This document shows positions 33,108-42,524 of a stretch of 64,000 nt of DNA, piece by piece (position 1 is the first letter of the stretch; every line of letters starts with the position of its first letter). Under the pieces are notes generated by a model. The model worked only from the letters and a program-made list of their open reading frames with translations, was not told where the DNA came from and ran no database searches. This DNA is from Parvularcula sp039818345 (GTDB lineage Bacteria; Pseudomonadota; Alphaproteobacteria; Caulobacterales; Parvularculaceae). The translations under genes and the position numbers were made by a program. The stretch is from NCBI GenBank assembly GCA_039818345.1, contig JBCBUC010000002.1, positions 146,024 to 210,023 of the forward strand, given 5' to 3'.

Positions 33108-35050
33108 ATGACCCAAAGCTTTGAGATTTCAGATCGCCGCCGGTCGCTCCTGGCAGTGCTTGGACTGGCACTCTTGGGGCTTGTGGGGTGTGCTCAGGAC
33201 ACCGACGATCCTCGTGTCTTTGAAGCGCCCGAACAAACCAAATGGATACCGAGTGGGCCGCGTGTCGTCGGCGACTATAGCTATGAGGTGATCCCCCAGC
33301 CCGATGCCTTCCGAACGATGCACGGCAGTCCAACCAACGCCGACACTGTCTGGATTGTTGCGGCGCCCATGTTCGAGTTCGATTGGGTTGCGGAAACCGA
33401 CATGTACGTTCCTGAAGGGCCAACCTACGACAACGAGGGCCATGTCTATTTCAGTCCGGTTTTCCCTCAAGAAAACGTCTCTCTCATCTCGCTTGATGGG
33501 AAGACCGGCGAGAGGCGTTGGGCCATTGAAGGCGATGGCATGAATGGCGGTGGTGGTGCTCCGCTTGTTTTAAACGATCCTGACAATCCCGGAACGCAAA
33601 TCATCTACCATGCGACGTATACAGAAGTGATGGCGATCCGCCCGGACGGCTCGATCATCTGGAAAACACCCACCGGGCTCAGTTTACCGGAACTTATGCT
33701 CGGTGAACGTCCGCAGACGCATTCCTACGCCTTCAACTATCATCCGCAGCAAGATGCTCTGGTGGGGGTGACAGCAAACGGCAAGGTGCTCACCTTTTCA
33801 AGAACGACAGGGGAGATGGTCGCACCCATTTTCCAACTGCCCGGCGCGCCAGCGATCAGTGAATTGCCGCCAATACCCGCCCGCGTGAGAAATGCGAGTG
33901 ATGCGCTCACTGACACGAGGTATTTGGTGAGCTGCCTGGTGGCCTCAGCTTCTTTTCTGCGATTGTGGAAGTCATTTATGGCGGCGGCGACCAGGTGACG
34001 AATTTCTTTGGCATCGATCCCAATACTGGGCGGATTTACATCGCTGCGACTGCTGAGGATGCGTTGGATGGCCAAGTCGATCAGAAATCCGCGCTCGGTG
34101 CGATTTATGTGCTCGATCTCCTCGATGATGGTAATGGCGGGCTGGAGTTAACGATCCTTGGAAACACGACATTCGCCGGCGGCACAGGGTCGACACCCAC
34201 GATCAGCGAAGACGGCGCACGGGTCTATGCCTCCGACAATCTGGGCAATGTCTTGGTTCTGGACCGTGATCTCAATGAGATTTGGCGGGTTGATGTGGGT
34301 GAGCCCATCGCTGCATCCGTCGCTGTTTCGCCGGATAATGGAGAAATATACGTCGTCACACGGAACGACGTGATCAAACTAGTCGACGATGGTGATAGCG
34401 GCTGGATAGCGTGGCGGGCTAAGCTCGATGCGCTCAGCGGCTACGCAAATGTCAGTGTTGAGTTCAATGCCTTAACACCCACGATCACAGCCAATGGGAT
34501 CGTTGTTTCCATTGGCGGGGGTCGCAGTATCGGCGGGGCCCAGCTGATGTTCCGCGTGGGTGCGGGTCTCTTGGACCGTGAAACTGGAGAGCTGCGATAC
34601 TTTGCACTGGGCCGCGAAGAATCGATCGCGGTCACCAGCGTTGCACCCGACGGCGGAATCTACACGGCCAACTCACCGGTTCGCCGCGTCTCAGCGAAAG
34701 CGTTGTTCCCTAAACAGACTGATGACATCATCGGGGGAATTTCGCGGTACAAACCGATCCGTCTAGACCTTATGGCGCGAGACGCGATTTGCGCGGCCAC
34801 TGCCAGGGCTGCCAACGCCGCTTCACTGGGTGCTGACGAAGTCGCTTCGGCGGAAGTGGATATCTTGCAAATGAGCGTTTTGATCGATCAGGCACGAACA
34901 GCGACGAACAAGGCTGTCATTGATGGCGATGTGAGCCAGATGCGTTCCACGGACATCGATGTTTTGCTTGGTGCGGCCGAAACTGACTTGACGATCGAGA
35001 CGTTGGCGCAGGCTCAAACCCACCTCGCCAATGCTTGCGCGCTATTTTAG
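33108..35050 (+). pseudogene. Beta-propeller (PQQ/WD40-like) lipoprotein gene split by a frameshift
   Basis: The 5' part encodes 296 residues with a lipoprotein signal (LALLGLVGCAQD) and propeller-type text (YVPEGPTYDNEGHVYFSPVF, VSLISLDGKTGERRW, EVMAIRPDGSIIW). After about 33914 this frame loses sense and ends at 33998. A frame shifted by -1 continues the same protein from EVFGELPGGLSF through IYGGGDQVTNFFGIDPNTGRIYIAATAED to a stop at 35050. A TGA in the second frame at 33911-33913 and the sense of the reading place the shift at about 33914-33920, as if one base were lost. No slippery heptamer was seen. A recent mutation or a sequencing error fits best. Intact length would be about 647 residues. 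Confidence 0.72.
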
Positions 35051-35084
35051 TTGGTCCGCAGGCACTTATTAAAGAGCGGGACGC

Positions 35085-35693
35085 TTAAGCCTTCAGAACC
35101 ATGTCGAGCAGGATTTTTGAGGCATCGAGTTCATCCGTATCTGGACCGAGGGCCGTGATCAGAAACTCTCGGATCAAACCTTCGCCCACCGCTGTCACCG
35201 CGACCTGAAAAACGATTGCCCGTGCAGCTTGTGCCGCTTTTGTCGCGGGCATGACCTGTTCAAGTTCAACGGTAACCAGGGTCTTGATCACCTCAATCGG
35301 TTCAGCAAACTCTGCCATCTGATCAACATTCGACGATAGAGCCAGCCAAGCGAAGAGTTTAGCGTAACGTTCCGTCGAGATGATCTGATAAATGTTGTTA
35401 AGGGCAGTTTCGATCCGGACGTCCCGTTCTTGGTTGCTGGTCTTTTCGAGTGCGTCTGAAAGCTCCGAAGCAAGATGCCGAAGCATGCGATCAACAAGAG
35501 CACGTTTGATCTCCGCAACCCCACCAAAGTGGTGGTGCACATTCGAAGCAGACAGTCCCGCCTGGGCGGCAATGGACTGAAATTTGAGCTCGGCAGGACC
35601 GGCGTGAAGAAGCACGGCCTCGGCTGCGTCGAGGATCTCTGCTCGTGCTTCTTCTGGCGTTCGCCGCCGCCTCGCTGTCGATTTTGCCGCCAC
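35085..35693 (-). CDS. TetR family transcriptional regulator
   Basis: The 202-residue protein starts at GTG 35693. The DNA-binding part is RRTPEEARAEILDAAEAVLLHAGPAELKFQSIAAQAGLSASNVHHHFGGVAEIKRALVDRML, a clear TetR helix-turn-helix. The C-terminal domain has ERYAKLFAWLALSS-like text and would bind an unknown ligand. It lies downstream of the PF10118 hydrolase gene on the same strand, about 100 bases away, and convergent with the broken propeller gene. The hydrolase gene is a possible target. Confidence 0.88.
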   Translation of the reverse strand: MAAKSTARRRRTPEEARAEILDAAEAVLLHAGPAELKFQSIAAQAGLSASNVHHHFGGVAEIKRALVDRMLRHLASELSDALEKTSNQERDVRIETALNNIYQIISTERYAKLFAWLALSSNVDQMAEFAEPIEVIKTLVTVELEQVMPATKAAQAARAIVFQVAVTAVGEGLIREFLITALGPDTDELDASKILLDMVLKA

Positions 35694-35790
35694 GCTGCCG
35701 TCTATCCCATCGCTCTCTTAAAGCGCGACCCCTACCACCACTTGGTACAGGTGGGAAAGCACGGCCCATGGCCAGGTGATCCCGGTGTTC

Positions 35791-36663
35791 TTATGCGGGC
35801 ACGGCCTTCTGCGCCTCAAGGGCGGAAGCATAGACAGACGGGCGACCGAGCAGCGCCTCTTCGGTCTCAGCAAGTTTGCGCCGGTTGTCGTGTTCCCAAG
35901 GGTGGAAACCTGGTTTGAAGTACGCCAGCCAAGGCAGGAAAATGCGCCGGTAAAGACCGGGCTTGCCTAAGAGAAACCAAGCGAGATTGCCCCAAGCTTT
36001 GGGTGATCGCGACAGGCCCACATCCTTCAACATCACATAGGCGAAGCGGAAGATGATGTAGTTGAACAGCAACGTCACAGCGATCATCGACCGACAACGG
36101 AGAAAATACGAATTCTTGGTGGCAACAGCGCGCAGCGTATCGAAAGCAACGCCTTTGTGCTCCGCTTCTTCCACCGAATGCCAAAGCCAAACTTTTCTGT
36201 AGACCTCGTCAGCGCCGTCGAGATACGCCGGATCGCTCATCAACTGATCGGCCAACATGGCTGTGAAATGCTCAAGCGCACAGGTAACACTCAGCTGACG
36301 GAACGGTCCAAACACCCGTCGCGTCCATTGGATGAGCTTTCGCGATTCAAGGTGGAGTTTCGTGGCGCTAAAGCCTTGCGCGTCTAGCTCCTTGTTATAG
36401 CCGACATGCTCGCGCGTATGCATCGCCTCTTGCATCAAAAAGCCTTTGATCTGATCACGGAGCACAGGATCCTCAATCTGATCACGATAGGCTTTGACGC
36501 TGTCCATGAAGAACTTTTCGCCTTCCGGAAACGTGACCGATAGGGCGTTAAAGAAAATCGTTTTGACGGGGTCTCCACTGTGCCAATCGCGGCGACCGGC
36601 GGCTTCAAAATGAAAATGCTCATTTCTTGGTTCAAGCTCAATCGAGCGGGAAAGTGCGTTCAT
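35791..36663 (-). CDS. PF10118-type metal-dependent hydrolase
   Basis: The 290-residue protein starts at ATG 36663, with an in-frame GTG one codon earlier. It has the helical pattern and His/Glu-rich text of the predicted metal-dependent hydrolase family PF10118: FNALSVTFPEGEKFFMD, FLMQEAMHTREHVGYN, TCALEHFTAMLAD and WHSVEEAEHKGVAFD. The E-x-x-H pairs resemble a ferritin-like di-metal site. A hydrophobic stretch (MIAVTLLFNYIIFRFAYVML) follows. The reaction is not known. It lies next to a TetR gene and divergent from an AraC gene of the Arabinose_bd type, an arrangement often seen with this family. Confidence 0.88.
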   Translation of the reverse strand: MNALSRSIELEPRNEHFHFEAAGRRDWHSGDPVKTIFFNALSVTFPEGEKFFMDSVKAYRDQIEDPVLRDQIKGFLMQEAMHTREHVGYNKELDAQGFSATKLHLESRKLIQWTRRVFGPFRQLSVTCALEHFTAMLADQLMSDPAYLDGADEVYRKVWLWHSVEEAEHKGVAFDTLRAVATKNSYFLRCRSMIAVTLLFNYIIFRFAYVMLKDVGLSRSPKAWGNLAWFLLGKPGLYRRIFLPWLAYFKPGFHPWEHDNRRKLAETEEALLGRPSVYASALEAQKAVPA

Positions 36664-36926
36664 CACTGGGTTCCACGGCTATCGAATTTTGCTTCGATTG
36701 CCAGGTAACAGGTATTGAATAATTTTTCAATAGCAGTTTTTGAAAAGGTTGAACGCCCGTGGCGCCAGAGGAGACAAATAGATCTATGCATTTGTAACGA
36801 TTATAGAAAAAGACTGCATCGTTGAATCGAAAGTCACTGATTGCGGAAACTGGTTTTGCCAGCCAGCCTGATTTTTTGATATTTTCGGCCAATTATCCTA
36901 ATCCTCGATCCATGAAAAGGGACACC

Positions 36927-37928
36927 ATGAGATCGGCGACAAGCCTCAGGTTCATGTGCGAGACCGCACTGGATATGGGTGTGGATCAGGACGCCTGTTT
37001 GAACGGAACAGGACTGTCCGCCAGTGAACTGTCGCAAAGGAATCTCAGAGTATCGCTCGGTCAAGAAATGCTGGCCACTGAAAACTTTGTCCGGTTATCG
37101 CCCCAAAAGGTTGGCCTTGGGTTCGCGGTTGGGGAGCGGTTGCATCTTGGTGCTTTTGGCATTTGGGGGTTTGCCATACTCACCAGCCCAACGCTGCGTG
37201 CGGCAATCAAGACGGCTATCGATTTCGTAAACCTTTCCTTCGTGATGGCAGATATAGCGCTGACGGAGAATGAGGACGAGGCGCGTCTCGAATTCGATAT
37301 GTCCGGACTTCCGACCAGTATACGGCCTTATGTTTTTGAACGGCACTGCTTGGTGACCATGACGTTCTTCCGTGATTTTCTTCGAGAAAATCAGCTTACG
37401 AATTTCCGTATCTGCTCTTCACTTGCAGATGACACCTATGCACAACAGCTCTCTGAGATGTTAAAGATCGACGTTGTGGTAAGACCGAACCTCGATGCAC
37501 TGACCTTTCCGGCGTCTATGTTGGAGGAACCCTTGCCAAAGGCCGATCCGGTCACCCAGCACTATTGCATCAATCAGTGTAAAACCTTAGTTGAGCGAGT
37601 CACAGGGTTGCTCGCGCCATGGTCCATCAAGGTGAGGGACTTGATCGTTGAGAATATCGGCGCAGATCCCAAAATAGAAACGATCGCCGCCCAGCTGAAT
37701 ATGACCGAACGAACGCTGCGCCGGCGCCTTCAGGACGAGGGGGTCAGCTTCAGGCAACTTTATACGGACACCCGCCTGACCATTGCCCGAGAGTTGTTGG
37801 AGTTGGCGGGCCTAACGGTTGACACCGTGGCTTGGCGCGTTGGGTATGCCGAGCCTGCGGCCTTCGTCCGCGCATTCTCCAGGAAGTTTGGCTTCACGCC
37901 CGGTTCCGTTCGCGGTAAAGCAATTTAA
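36927..37928 (+). CDS. AraC family regulator with Arabinose_bd-type N-terminal domain (OruR-like)
   Basis: The 333-residue product starts at ATG 36927 (AAGGGA upstream); the frame is open to 36822. The N-terminal domain (ATSLRFMCETALDMGVDQDACLNGTGLS ... GLGFAVGERLHLGAFGIWGFAIL) matches the arabinose-binding-like domain PF12625. The C-terminal helix-turn-helix pair is IETIAAQLNMTERTLRRRLQDEGVSFRQLY and VDTVAWRVGYAEPAAFVRAFSRKFGFTPGSVR. This is the layout of AraC regulators such as OruR. Divergent from the PF10118 hydrolase gene, which it may control. Confidence 0.92.
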   Translation: MRSATSLRFMCETALDMGVDQDACLNGTGLSASELSQRNLRVSLGQEMLATENFVRLSPQKVGLGFAVGERLHLGAFGIWGFAILTSPTLRAAIKTAIDFVNLSFVMADIALTENEDEARLEFDMSGLPTSIRPYVFERHCLVTMTFFRDFLRENQLTNFRICSSLADDTYAQQLSEMLKIDVVVRPNLDALTFPASMLEEPLPKADPVTQHYCINQCKTLVERVTGLLAPWSIKVRDLIVENIGADPKIETIAAQLNMTERTLRRRLQDEGVSFRQLYTDTRLTIARELLELAGLTVDTVAWRVGYAEPAAFVRAFSRKFGFTPGSVRGKAI

Positions 37929-38177
37929 AGATCAGACTAAAGAGGATATGTAGGGGGTGTTTGCGGCAGCTAAGCTGGACTGTCTTCCCTTGAGCATGGG
38001 TATATGTCCGGAAAAATCAATCGAGTGTCCTCGATGAACATCCTCAAACTACCCTCATTGGGTCAAAGCAAGTCGGTCAAACATATCAAAGAAAACACCC
38101 ACAAAATTGTTGGTGCACAAAGGTTGTAAGTGAGTTGGAACGCGCCAATCAGTCATTTATCAGGAAGAGATGGTGGC

Positions 38178-38663
38178 ATGGCGGAGCGTGATGCGTTTCT
38201 TGGAGCATGGGTACTTGAAGACTGGACTGTCAAAGAGCCTGGTAAGCCGACGCGGCACCCTTTCGGTACGTCTGCAAAGGGATACCTCATCTATGATGCC
38301 AAGGGGGTTATGTCGGCTACACTGATGAAGGAGGATCGGCCGTGCCTTAAGACCGCTCGGTCGCAAATGACCGCCAGTATCGGTGACGCCATTGAGCTAA
38401 TGGACACGGAGGGTCGGTTCAATCTTTTCTCGTCGACCTACTTTCGGGCATCGGTTCAGTATATGGGCTATTGCGGACGATACACCATCGACGAAAGTGT
38501 TGTGACCCATCACGTTGAAGCCGCCCTTATCCCTGACTGGGTGGGTAAAGATCTTGTTCGATCATATGTCCTGCATGACGACCTGCTGTCACTCACGACT
38601 GAGGAGCATGGAATGCGCGATCAACTCACATGGAGGCGCATAGCATCGAGGCCGACAGCGTAG
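38178..38663 (+). CDS. Lipocalin-like domain protein
   Basis: The 161-residue product starts at ATG 38178; the frame is open to 38130. Text such as DAFLGAWVLEDWTVKEPGKPTRHPFG, AKGYLIYDAKGVMSATLM and CGRYTIDESVVTHHVEAALIPDWVGKDLVRSYVL matches the lipocalin_5 type (PF13924): an N-terminal LxGxW motif then eight strands. These small barrels bind hydrophobic ligands or act as uncharacterised enzymes. It is followed by the tautomerase genes about 90 bases downstream. Confidence 0.82.
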   Translation: MAERDAFLGAWVLEDWTVKEPGKPTRHPFGTSAKGYLIYDAKGVMSATLMKEDRPCLKTARSQMTASIGDAIELMDTEGRFNLFSSTYFRASVQYMGYCGRYTIDESVVTHHVEAALIPDWVGKDLVRSYVLHDDLLSLTTEEHGMRDQLTWRRIASRPTA

Positions 38664-38756
38664 CGATGCAGCCTAAATCAAAATAATTGTTATACGGACT
38701 TCAGTAATATGACTAAATAGGTGACGCATGAAAGCAAAAAGCATCGAGGAAAACCG

Positions 38757-39074
38757 ATGACAAGCTGTAGCTGTATTGTGCAGGAAGGGCAGATCAACTC
38801 TGACATAAAGAGATGTCTAACCAACCGTCTTGAGGATTTTGCTCAACAATCATTTCAGTCAGGTCTTGATATCAGTTGGACTGTTATTCCACAGGGCCGC
38901 GGGTTCACAGCTGGAAAGCCATCAACTGCCTCCGTTGTAGCGTTGACCGCACCCGAGCCCCTGGATCAAGACACGCGAACCAGTCTTCTGAAAGAGCTTT
39001 GCGACCTCTGGATCAGTGAGGCAAAATGCTCTGTAGACGAAGTGGTCGGTGTCATAGCCGATCCACGCGCCTAG
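38757..39074 (+). CDS. Tautomerase-like small protein lacking an N-terminal proline
   Basis: The 105-residue product starts at ATG 38757 (an earlier ATG-like start at 38721 is possible), with GAGGAAAACC as ribosome site. The pattern INSDIKRCLTNRLEDFAQQSF, DISWTVIPQGRGFTAGKPSTASVVALTAPEPLDQ and LLKELCDLW...VDEVVGVIADPR resembles a tautomerase (4-oxalocrotonate tautomerase fold) monomer. After the Met comes Thr-Ser-Cys rather than Pro, so the usual catalytic base is missing. The next gene, 12 bases downstream, is a tautomerase with Pro. The two may form a mixed oligomer. Family assignment is tentative. Confidence 0.6.
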   Translation: MTSCSCIVQEGQINSDIKRCLTNRLEDFAQQSFQSGLDISWTVIPQGRGFTAGKPSTASVVALTAPEPLDQDTRTSLLKELCDLWISEAKCSVDEVVGVIADPRA

Positions 39075-39086
39075 TTGGGAACGATC

Positions 39087-39503
39087 ATGCCTGTTTACAT
39101 CTGTAACTCGAAGCCTAATGCAGTCAGCGTCGAAGCAAGCGCAAAGATAGCGAAGGATGTGACGCGGATTCACTGCGCCGTCACTGGCGCGCCAACGAGC
39201 TTTGTGCACGTGTTTTTCGTTGAGGATGCGGACACTTATCCCCGTTATGACAAAGGAGTGCTCCTTATGGGGAGTATACGATCTGGACGGACTCAAGAAC
39301 AGAAAAATCAGCTTGCGACAGAAATGGCTCAGTCAATTCACGACCACACAGGAGTTCCCGTCGCCGAGATCGCCGTTGTGACGCAAGACACACCTGCGAG
39401 CTGGGTGATGGAGGGAGGCGAGATCTTCCCCGAACCCGGCGAAGAAGCAGCCTGGCTCGCGCAACAAGAGGCCAAGCACGCAGCGGTGGATAAAGACCAA
39501 TAG
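39087..39503 (+). CDS. Tautomerase family protein with catalytic Pro1
   Basis: The 138-residue product starts at ATG 39087 and begins MPVYICN. Removal of Met would expose Pro1, the catalytic base of the tautomerase superfamily. Further family text is KIAKDVTRIHCAVTGAPTSFVHVFF, GSIRSGRTQEQKNQLATEMAQSIHDHTG and the C-terminal WVMEGGEIFPEPGEEAAW. The length is that of cis-CaaD/MSAD-like fused or extended members. A GGGAACG ribosome site stands 5 bases before the ATG. It probably acts with the preceding gene. Confidence 0.85.
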   Translation: MPVYICNSKPNAVSVEASAKIAKDVTRIHCAVTGAPTSFVHVFFVEDADTYPRYDKGVLLMGSIRSGRTQEQKNQLATEMAQSIHDHTGVPVAEIAVVTQDTPASWVMEGGEIFPEPGEEAAWLAQQEAKHAAVDKDQ

Positions 39504-39633
39504 GCCGCTGTTGTGCGAACTCAATGATCGTCGCGGGCGTGTTGTGTCCTAAACTATCAAGAGAATGTCCGCACGGGTTGTTTTGCGCCCTGTTCGTCCA
39601 TGCTAACGCCGGAATCGATAAAGGGACCTACCA

Positions 39634-40044
39634 ATGCTGGCACAACATCGTCTTCCCAATCACCCGATCCTGACATTGATAGGGCGGTTTCTATTGACGT
39701 CGCTTTTCCTTCTCTCAGGGGTGACCCATTTTACGAATATTCCGTACTATGTCTCTCTGATGCACGAGGCCGTCCCTTTTCGAGTGGCCTTGACACTTGT
39801 TTCCGGTATCGTCGAGCTCGCTGGTGCTTTGATGATCCTTTTCAACTGGCAAGCACGCCTTGGTGCTTGGTTGCTGATTATCTTTCTGATCCCCGTCACT
39901 TTTGTGGTCCATGGCTATGAGATGGTGTTTGCAGAAGACGAGGCATGGCGCGCGGTGCAACAAGCCCATTTCTTTAAAGGCTTCGCGCTTATGGGTGCTG
40001 CGCTCCTCATTACACAGAATGGTGTCAATCATCAATCAGCCTAA
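39634..40044 (+). CDS. DoxX family membrane protein
   Basis: The 136-residue protein has four membrane helices: LIGRFLLTSLFLLSGVTHFTNI, a second from ALTLVSGIVELAGALMILF, LGAWLLIIFLIPVTFVVHGYEM, and KGFALMGAALLI. The FLLSG-x-THF motif in helix 1 and the VELAGALMIL segment are typical of DoxX/DoxD-like proteins. Members accompany redox enzymes in some bacteria, but the role is uncertain. It precedes the flavin monooxygenase gene on the same strand, separated by 215 bases. Confidence 0.87.
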   Translation: MLAQHRLPNHPILTLIGRFLLTSLFLLSGVTHFTNIPYYVSLMHEAVPFRVALTLVSGIVELAGALMILFNWQARLGAWLLIIFLIPVTFVVHGYEMVFAEDEAWRAVQQAHFFKGFALMGAALLITQNGVNHQSA

Positions 40045-40259
40045 AAACAGTGGCAGGTGATCAGTAAACATACAGCTTGGGCTGTGATGACGGCCATGAG
40101 CAGCGATATTGATTTATCTGGCGATACCTTGAACTTCGGTGAGACTCCCTCGCTTTGACTTTCAAGGGAGCAATCCTGCGCTGGTGCTGAGCCTTCTCAA
40201 CGAGCGGTCTCTTAGGCATAACCGCGACGACAGTTTCTCTGAAGGTGGGGTTCGTCAAT

Positions 40260-41576
40260 ATGCCTCAAACGTCCTCTGACGTCATCGACGTTGCTATCAT
40301 CGGCGCTGGAATTGGCGGTTTGACGATGGCCCGCTATGCCAAGGCGTCTGGTTTATCGGCGTTGGTCTTTGACAAGGAGGATCAAGCTGGTGGGCTGTGG
40401 GCACAGCTACCCCGATGGCAAGATATTCAGTTTCGTGCGGAGGATTGGAGTCTTAATGGCATTCCGATTGGAGGTGTCACGCAACCCCATATCTTAGAAA
40501 ACATCGTCCAGCTCATTCCGCGTTATGATCTCGAGGCGTGCTTGCGCCTAGGGCATGCCATAGCCAGCGCTGCATGGGACGGAGAGCTCTGGACACTGAC
40601 GACAACACAAGGTGCGTTTGTTGCGCGAAACGTTGTGGTTGCCTCGGGTCTCCACAACAAACCTCGCAGTCCAGACGTTCACGACGCTGGGTTTGAAGGC
40701 GAGATCCATCATTCGTTCGGTTTTCAAGAACCGGAGGCACTCCGTGGGCGTCGTGTCACGGTGGTCGGGGGGAGTGCGTCAGCTTATGATTTGCTCGATC
40801 TTGCTCTTGAACACCAAGCAGCTCGGATTGATTGGGTCTATCGCGGCTTGCATTGGATGGTACCGAGCTCCCGACAAAAGCATGAGAAGTCTGTGCATCG
40901 CGGATATGCGCTGTCGCAAATGATGGGTTTGGACACTGATAAACTCAATGCGACAACGAACACGATGCTAAGGGAGAAGTATACGTATTTTTCGATCGCT
41001 GATATTCTACCATCCTATGATTTTGATTACCGGCACCATGCGATCATCCCCGGTCGTCCTGGAATGATCGAGCATTTCCAGTCGCTAAACCGCTATCGGG
41101 GAACCTTACACGAACTCGATGGATACCAGGTAACGGTCGCGTTGGCAGAAGGGGGGCAGACCAGTTTTGACACGGATGTTGTGCTCTATGGTACGGGCTA
41201 CGATATGGATCTCGATTTTCTGCAACTGCCTGAATATAAGGGTATGCGATCCGGGTTAGAATTGCGGTCGCGATGCAGGCGGATGATAGCTTCCATCGAT
41301 TACCCTGGTTTGTATTTTCTTGGGGCGCCGCTCCTTGATGGCAATGGCACCGCCCCTTTGGGTATATCGATCATGGCTCGGACGATAGCGGAGCTTATTA
41401 AGTCTGGCGAGTCGCTTTCGGGGGAGCCGATGGTTGAGAACGTCAATCATTGGGAGTTGATTGAACTTTTTGCGCCTATCGATCGTACCCATTACAAACC
41501 CTTATTATGGAAGCCGCAATATCTGGCGATGGCGCTTTGGTATTGGTGGCGAAACGATAAGTTGATTAATATTTGA
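40260..41576 (+). CDS. Flavin-containing monooxygenase-like NAD(P)/FAD protein
   Basis: The 438-residue product starts at ATG 40260; a GTG at 40245 is also in frame. The FAD motif DVAIIGAGIGGLTMARYAKASG is at the N-terminus, followed by VFDKEDQAGGLWAQLP, typical of class B flavoprotein monooxygenases. The NADP motif RRVTVVGGSASAYDLLDLALE appears near residue 165, and ATG-type text DVVLYGTGYDMD near residue 310. The FMO fingerprint FxGxxxHxxxY is replaced by GEIHHSFGFQEPE. It may hydroxylate or Baeyer-Villiger oxidise an unknown substrate. Confidence 0.88.
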   Translation: MPQTSSDVIDVAIIGAGIGGLTMARYAKASGLSALVFDKEDQAGGLWAQLPRWQDIQFRAEDWSLNGIPIGGVTQPHILENIVQLIPRYDLEACLRLGHAIASAAWDGELWTLTTTQGAFVARNVVVASGLHNKPRSPDVHDAGFEGEIHHSFGFQEPEALRGRRVTVVGGSASAYDLLDLALEHQAARIDWVYRGLHWMVPSSRQKHEKSVHRGYALSQMMGLDTDKLNATTNTMLREKYTYFSIADILPSYDFDYRHHAIIPGRPGMIEHFQSLNRYRGTLHELDGYQVTVALAEGGQTSFDTDVVLYGTGYDMDLDFLQLPEYKGMRSGLELRSRCRRMIASIDYPGLYFLGAPLLDGNGTAPLGISIMARTIAELIKSGESLSGEPMVENVNHWELIELFAPIDRTHYKPLLWKPQYLAMALWYWWRNDKLINI

Positions 41577-41629
41577 TATAGAAAATCCGCAGACTGCTTA
41601 ATGCAATTGAATGCGGCAGCCAAAGAGGT

Positions 41630-41965
41630 GTGCTCAGTGTTGTTCGGATTGGTATATCTGTCCTGGGTGTGATCACCTGCTGGTCAGGTGTGCGCGTCGC
41701 CTGGAATGGAGGAATAACGAAACCTGGTGATCAGCCAGCAGACGATGTGGAGCGGCAGCGTTATCAAATCAGTGTTATGGGCGAAGACGGACGTTCCCAC
41801 AGCGTGACGCCCTTTGCCCTAGGCGACCTTAACGATGGTGATAACAACCACAGACTTTGTCTGGACACATCTGAGACCGTGATGTCCGTCTCTTTTCCTG
41901 CTGGTCATGTTACGGATCCACGCGAGGACTTAAATGTTGAAGCGTTCATATCGTTAGCGGAATAA
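41630..41965 (+). CDS. Possible small exported protein, unknown
   Basis: The 111-residue frame starts at GTG 41630 with a hydrophobic N-terminus (VVRIGISVLGVITCWSG), then a polar, acidic part (GDQPADDVERQRYQISVMGEDGRSHSVTPFALGDLNDGDNN). No family was recognised. The ribosome site AAAGAGGTG is plausible. Coding potential is only moderate, and the surrounding region is AT-richer than average. Confidence 0.4.
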   Translation: MLSVVRIGISVLGVITCWSGVRVAWNGGITKPGDQPADDVERQRYQISVMGEDGRSHSVTPFALGDLNDGDNNHRLCLDTSETVMSVSFPAGHVTDPREDLNVEAFISLAE

Positions 41966-42524
41966 AAGTTTCGTTCGTTTTCCAGCCTGTCCTGAGAAAA
42001 GGGAAAAAAGATCGATGTTGGCATAAGTCAATATCAATCAGTCATCGGAGTAACCGCCATTCAAGGCGGCTTCGGGAACCATCAAGCGATAACAGCACTG
42101 TCTTCCATCAAGTCGTCAGCTTGACGCCAACGCATAGCTCTCGATTTCCTGCCCAGTTGGATACAGCTCAATATCTCAAGCTTGGCATGGAATGACATGG
42201 GTGAGGACTAACGACTTTGGATCTGGAAACAAACGATCAGTTTCTTGGAGCTCGCCGTCGGCATTTCATGAAGCTTGAGCACACCGTGCCGTTCTCTGAT
42301 CATCATGTCGTTGATCCTTATGCAATCCGGAACGTTCCCCGAATCCCTTTCTAAGCCCATGAATGTCCTGACGCTTTGGATCTTTTTCACGAAAGGGAGG
42401 CGCCTCCTCTTAAGGGATCAGCAGGCTTTGTTGCGTTAAACTTTTCCGGCGTACGACTTGGGCGTGCGCTGGACAGGATTCAGCCGCTGGGGCTAACTCC
42501 CTCCGCAACGTCAGGTGACGCGCG
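41966..42524. other. 559-base stretch without a convincing gene
   Basis: Only short frames are present and none shows a recognisable family. No RNA gene, clear repeat or transposon end was seen. It forms the border between the accessory region and the mannose operon. Confidence 0.5.

Noticed and set aside
33911..33998. Programmed ribosomal frameshift in the propeller gene
   Set aside because: No X-XXY-YYZ slippery heptamer is in the right frame between 33911 and 33998, so mutation or sequencing error is preferred.
42208..42390. Small minus-strand gene upstream of manC
   Set aside because: Text is unfamiliar and the stretch shows no coding bias that I can see.
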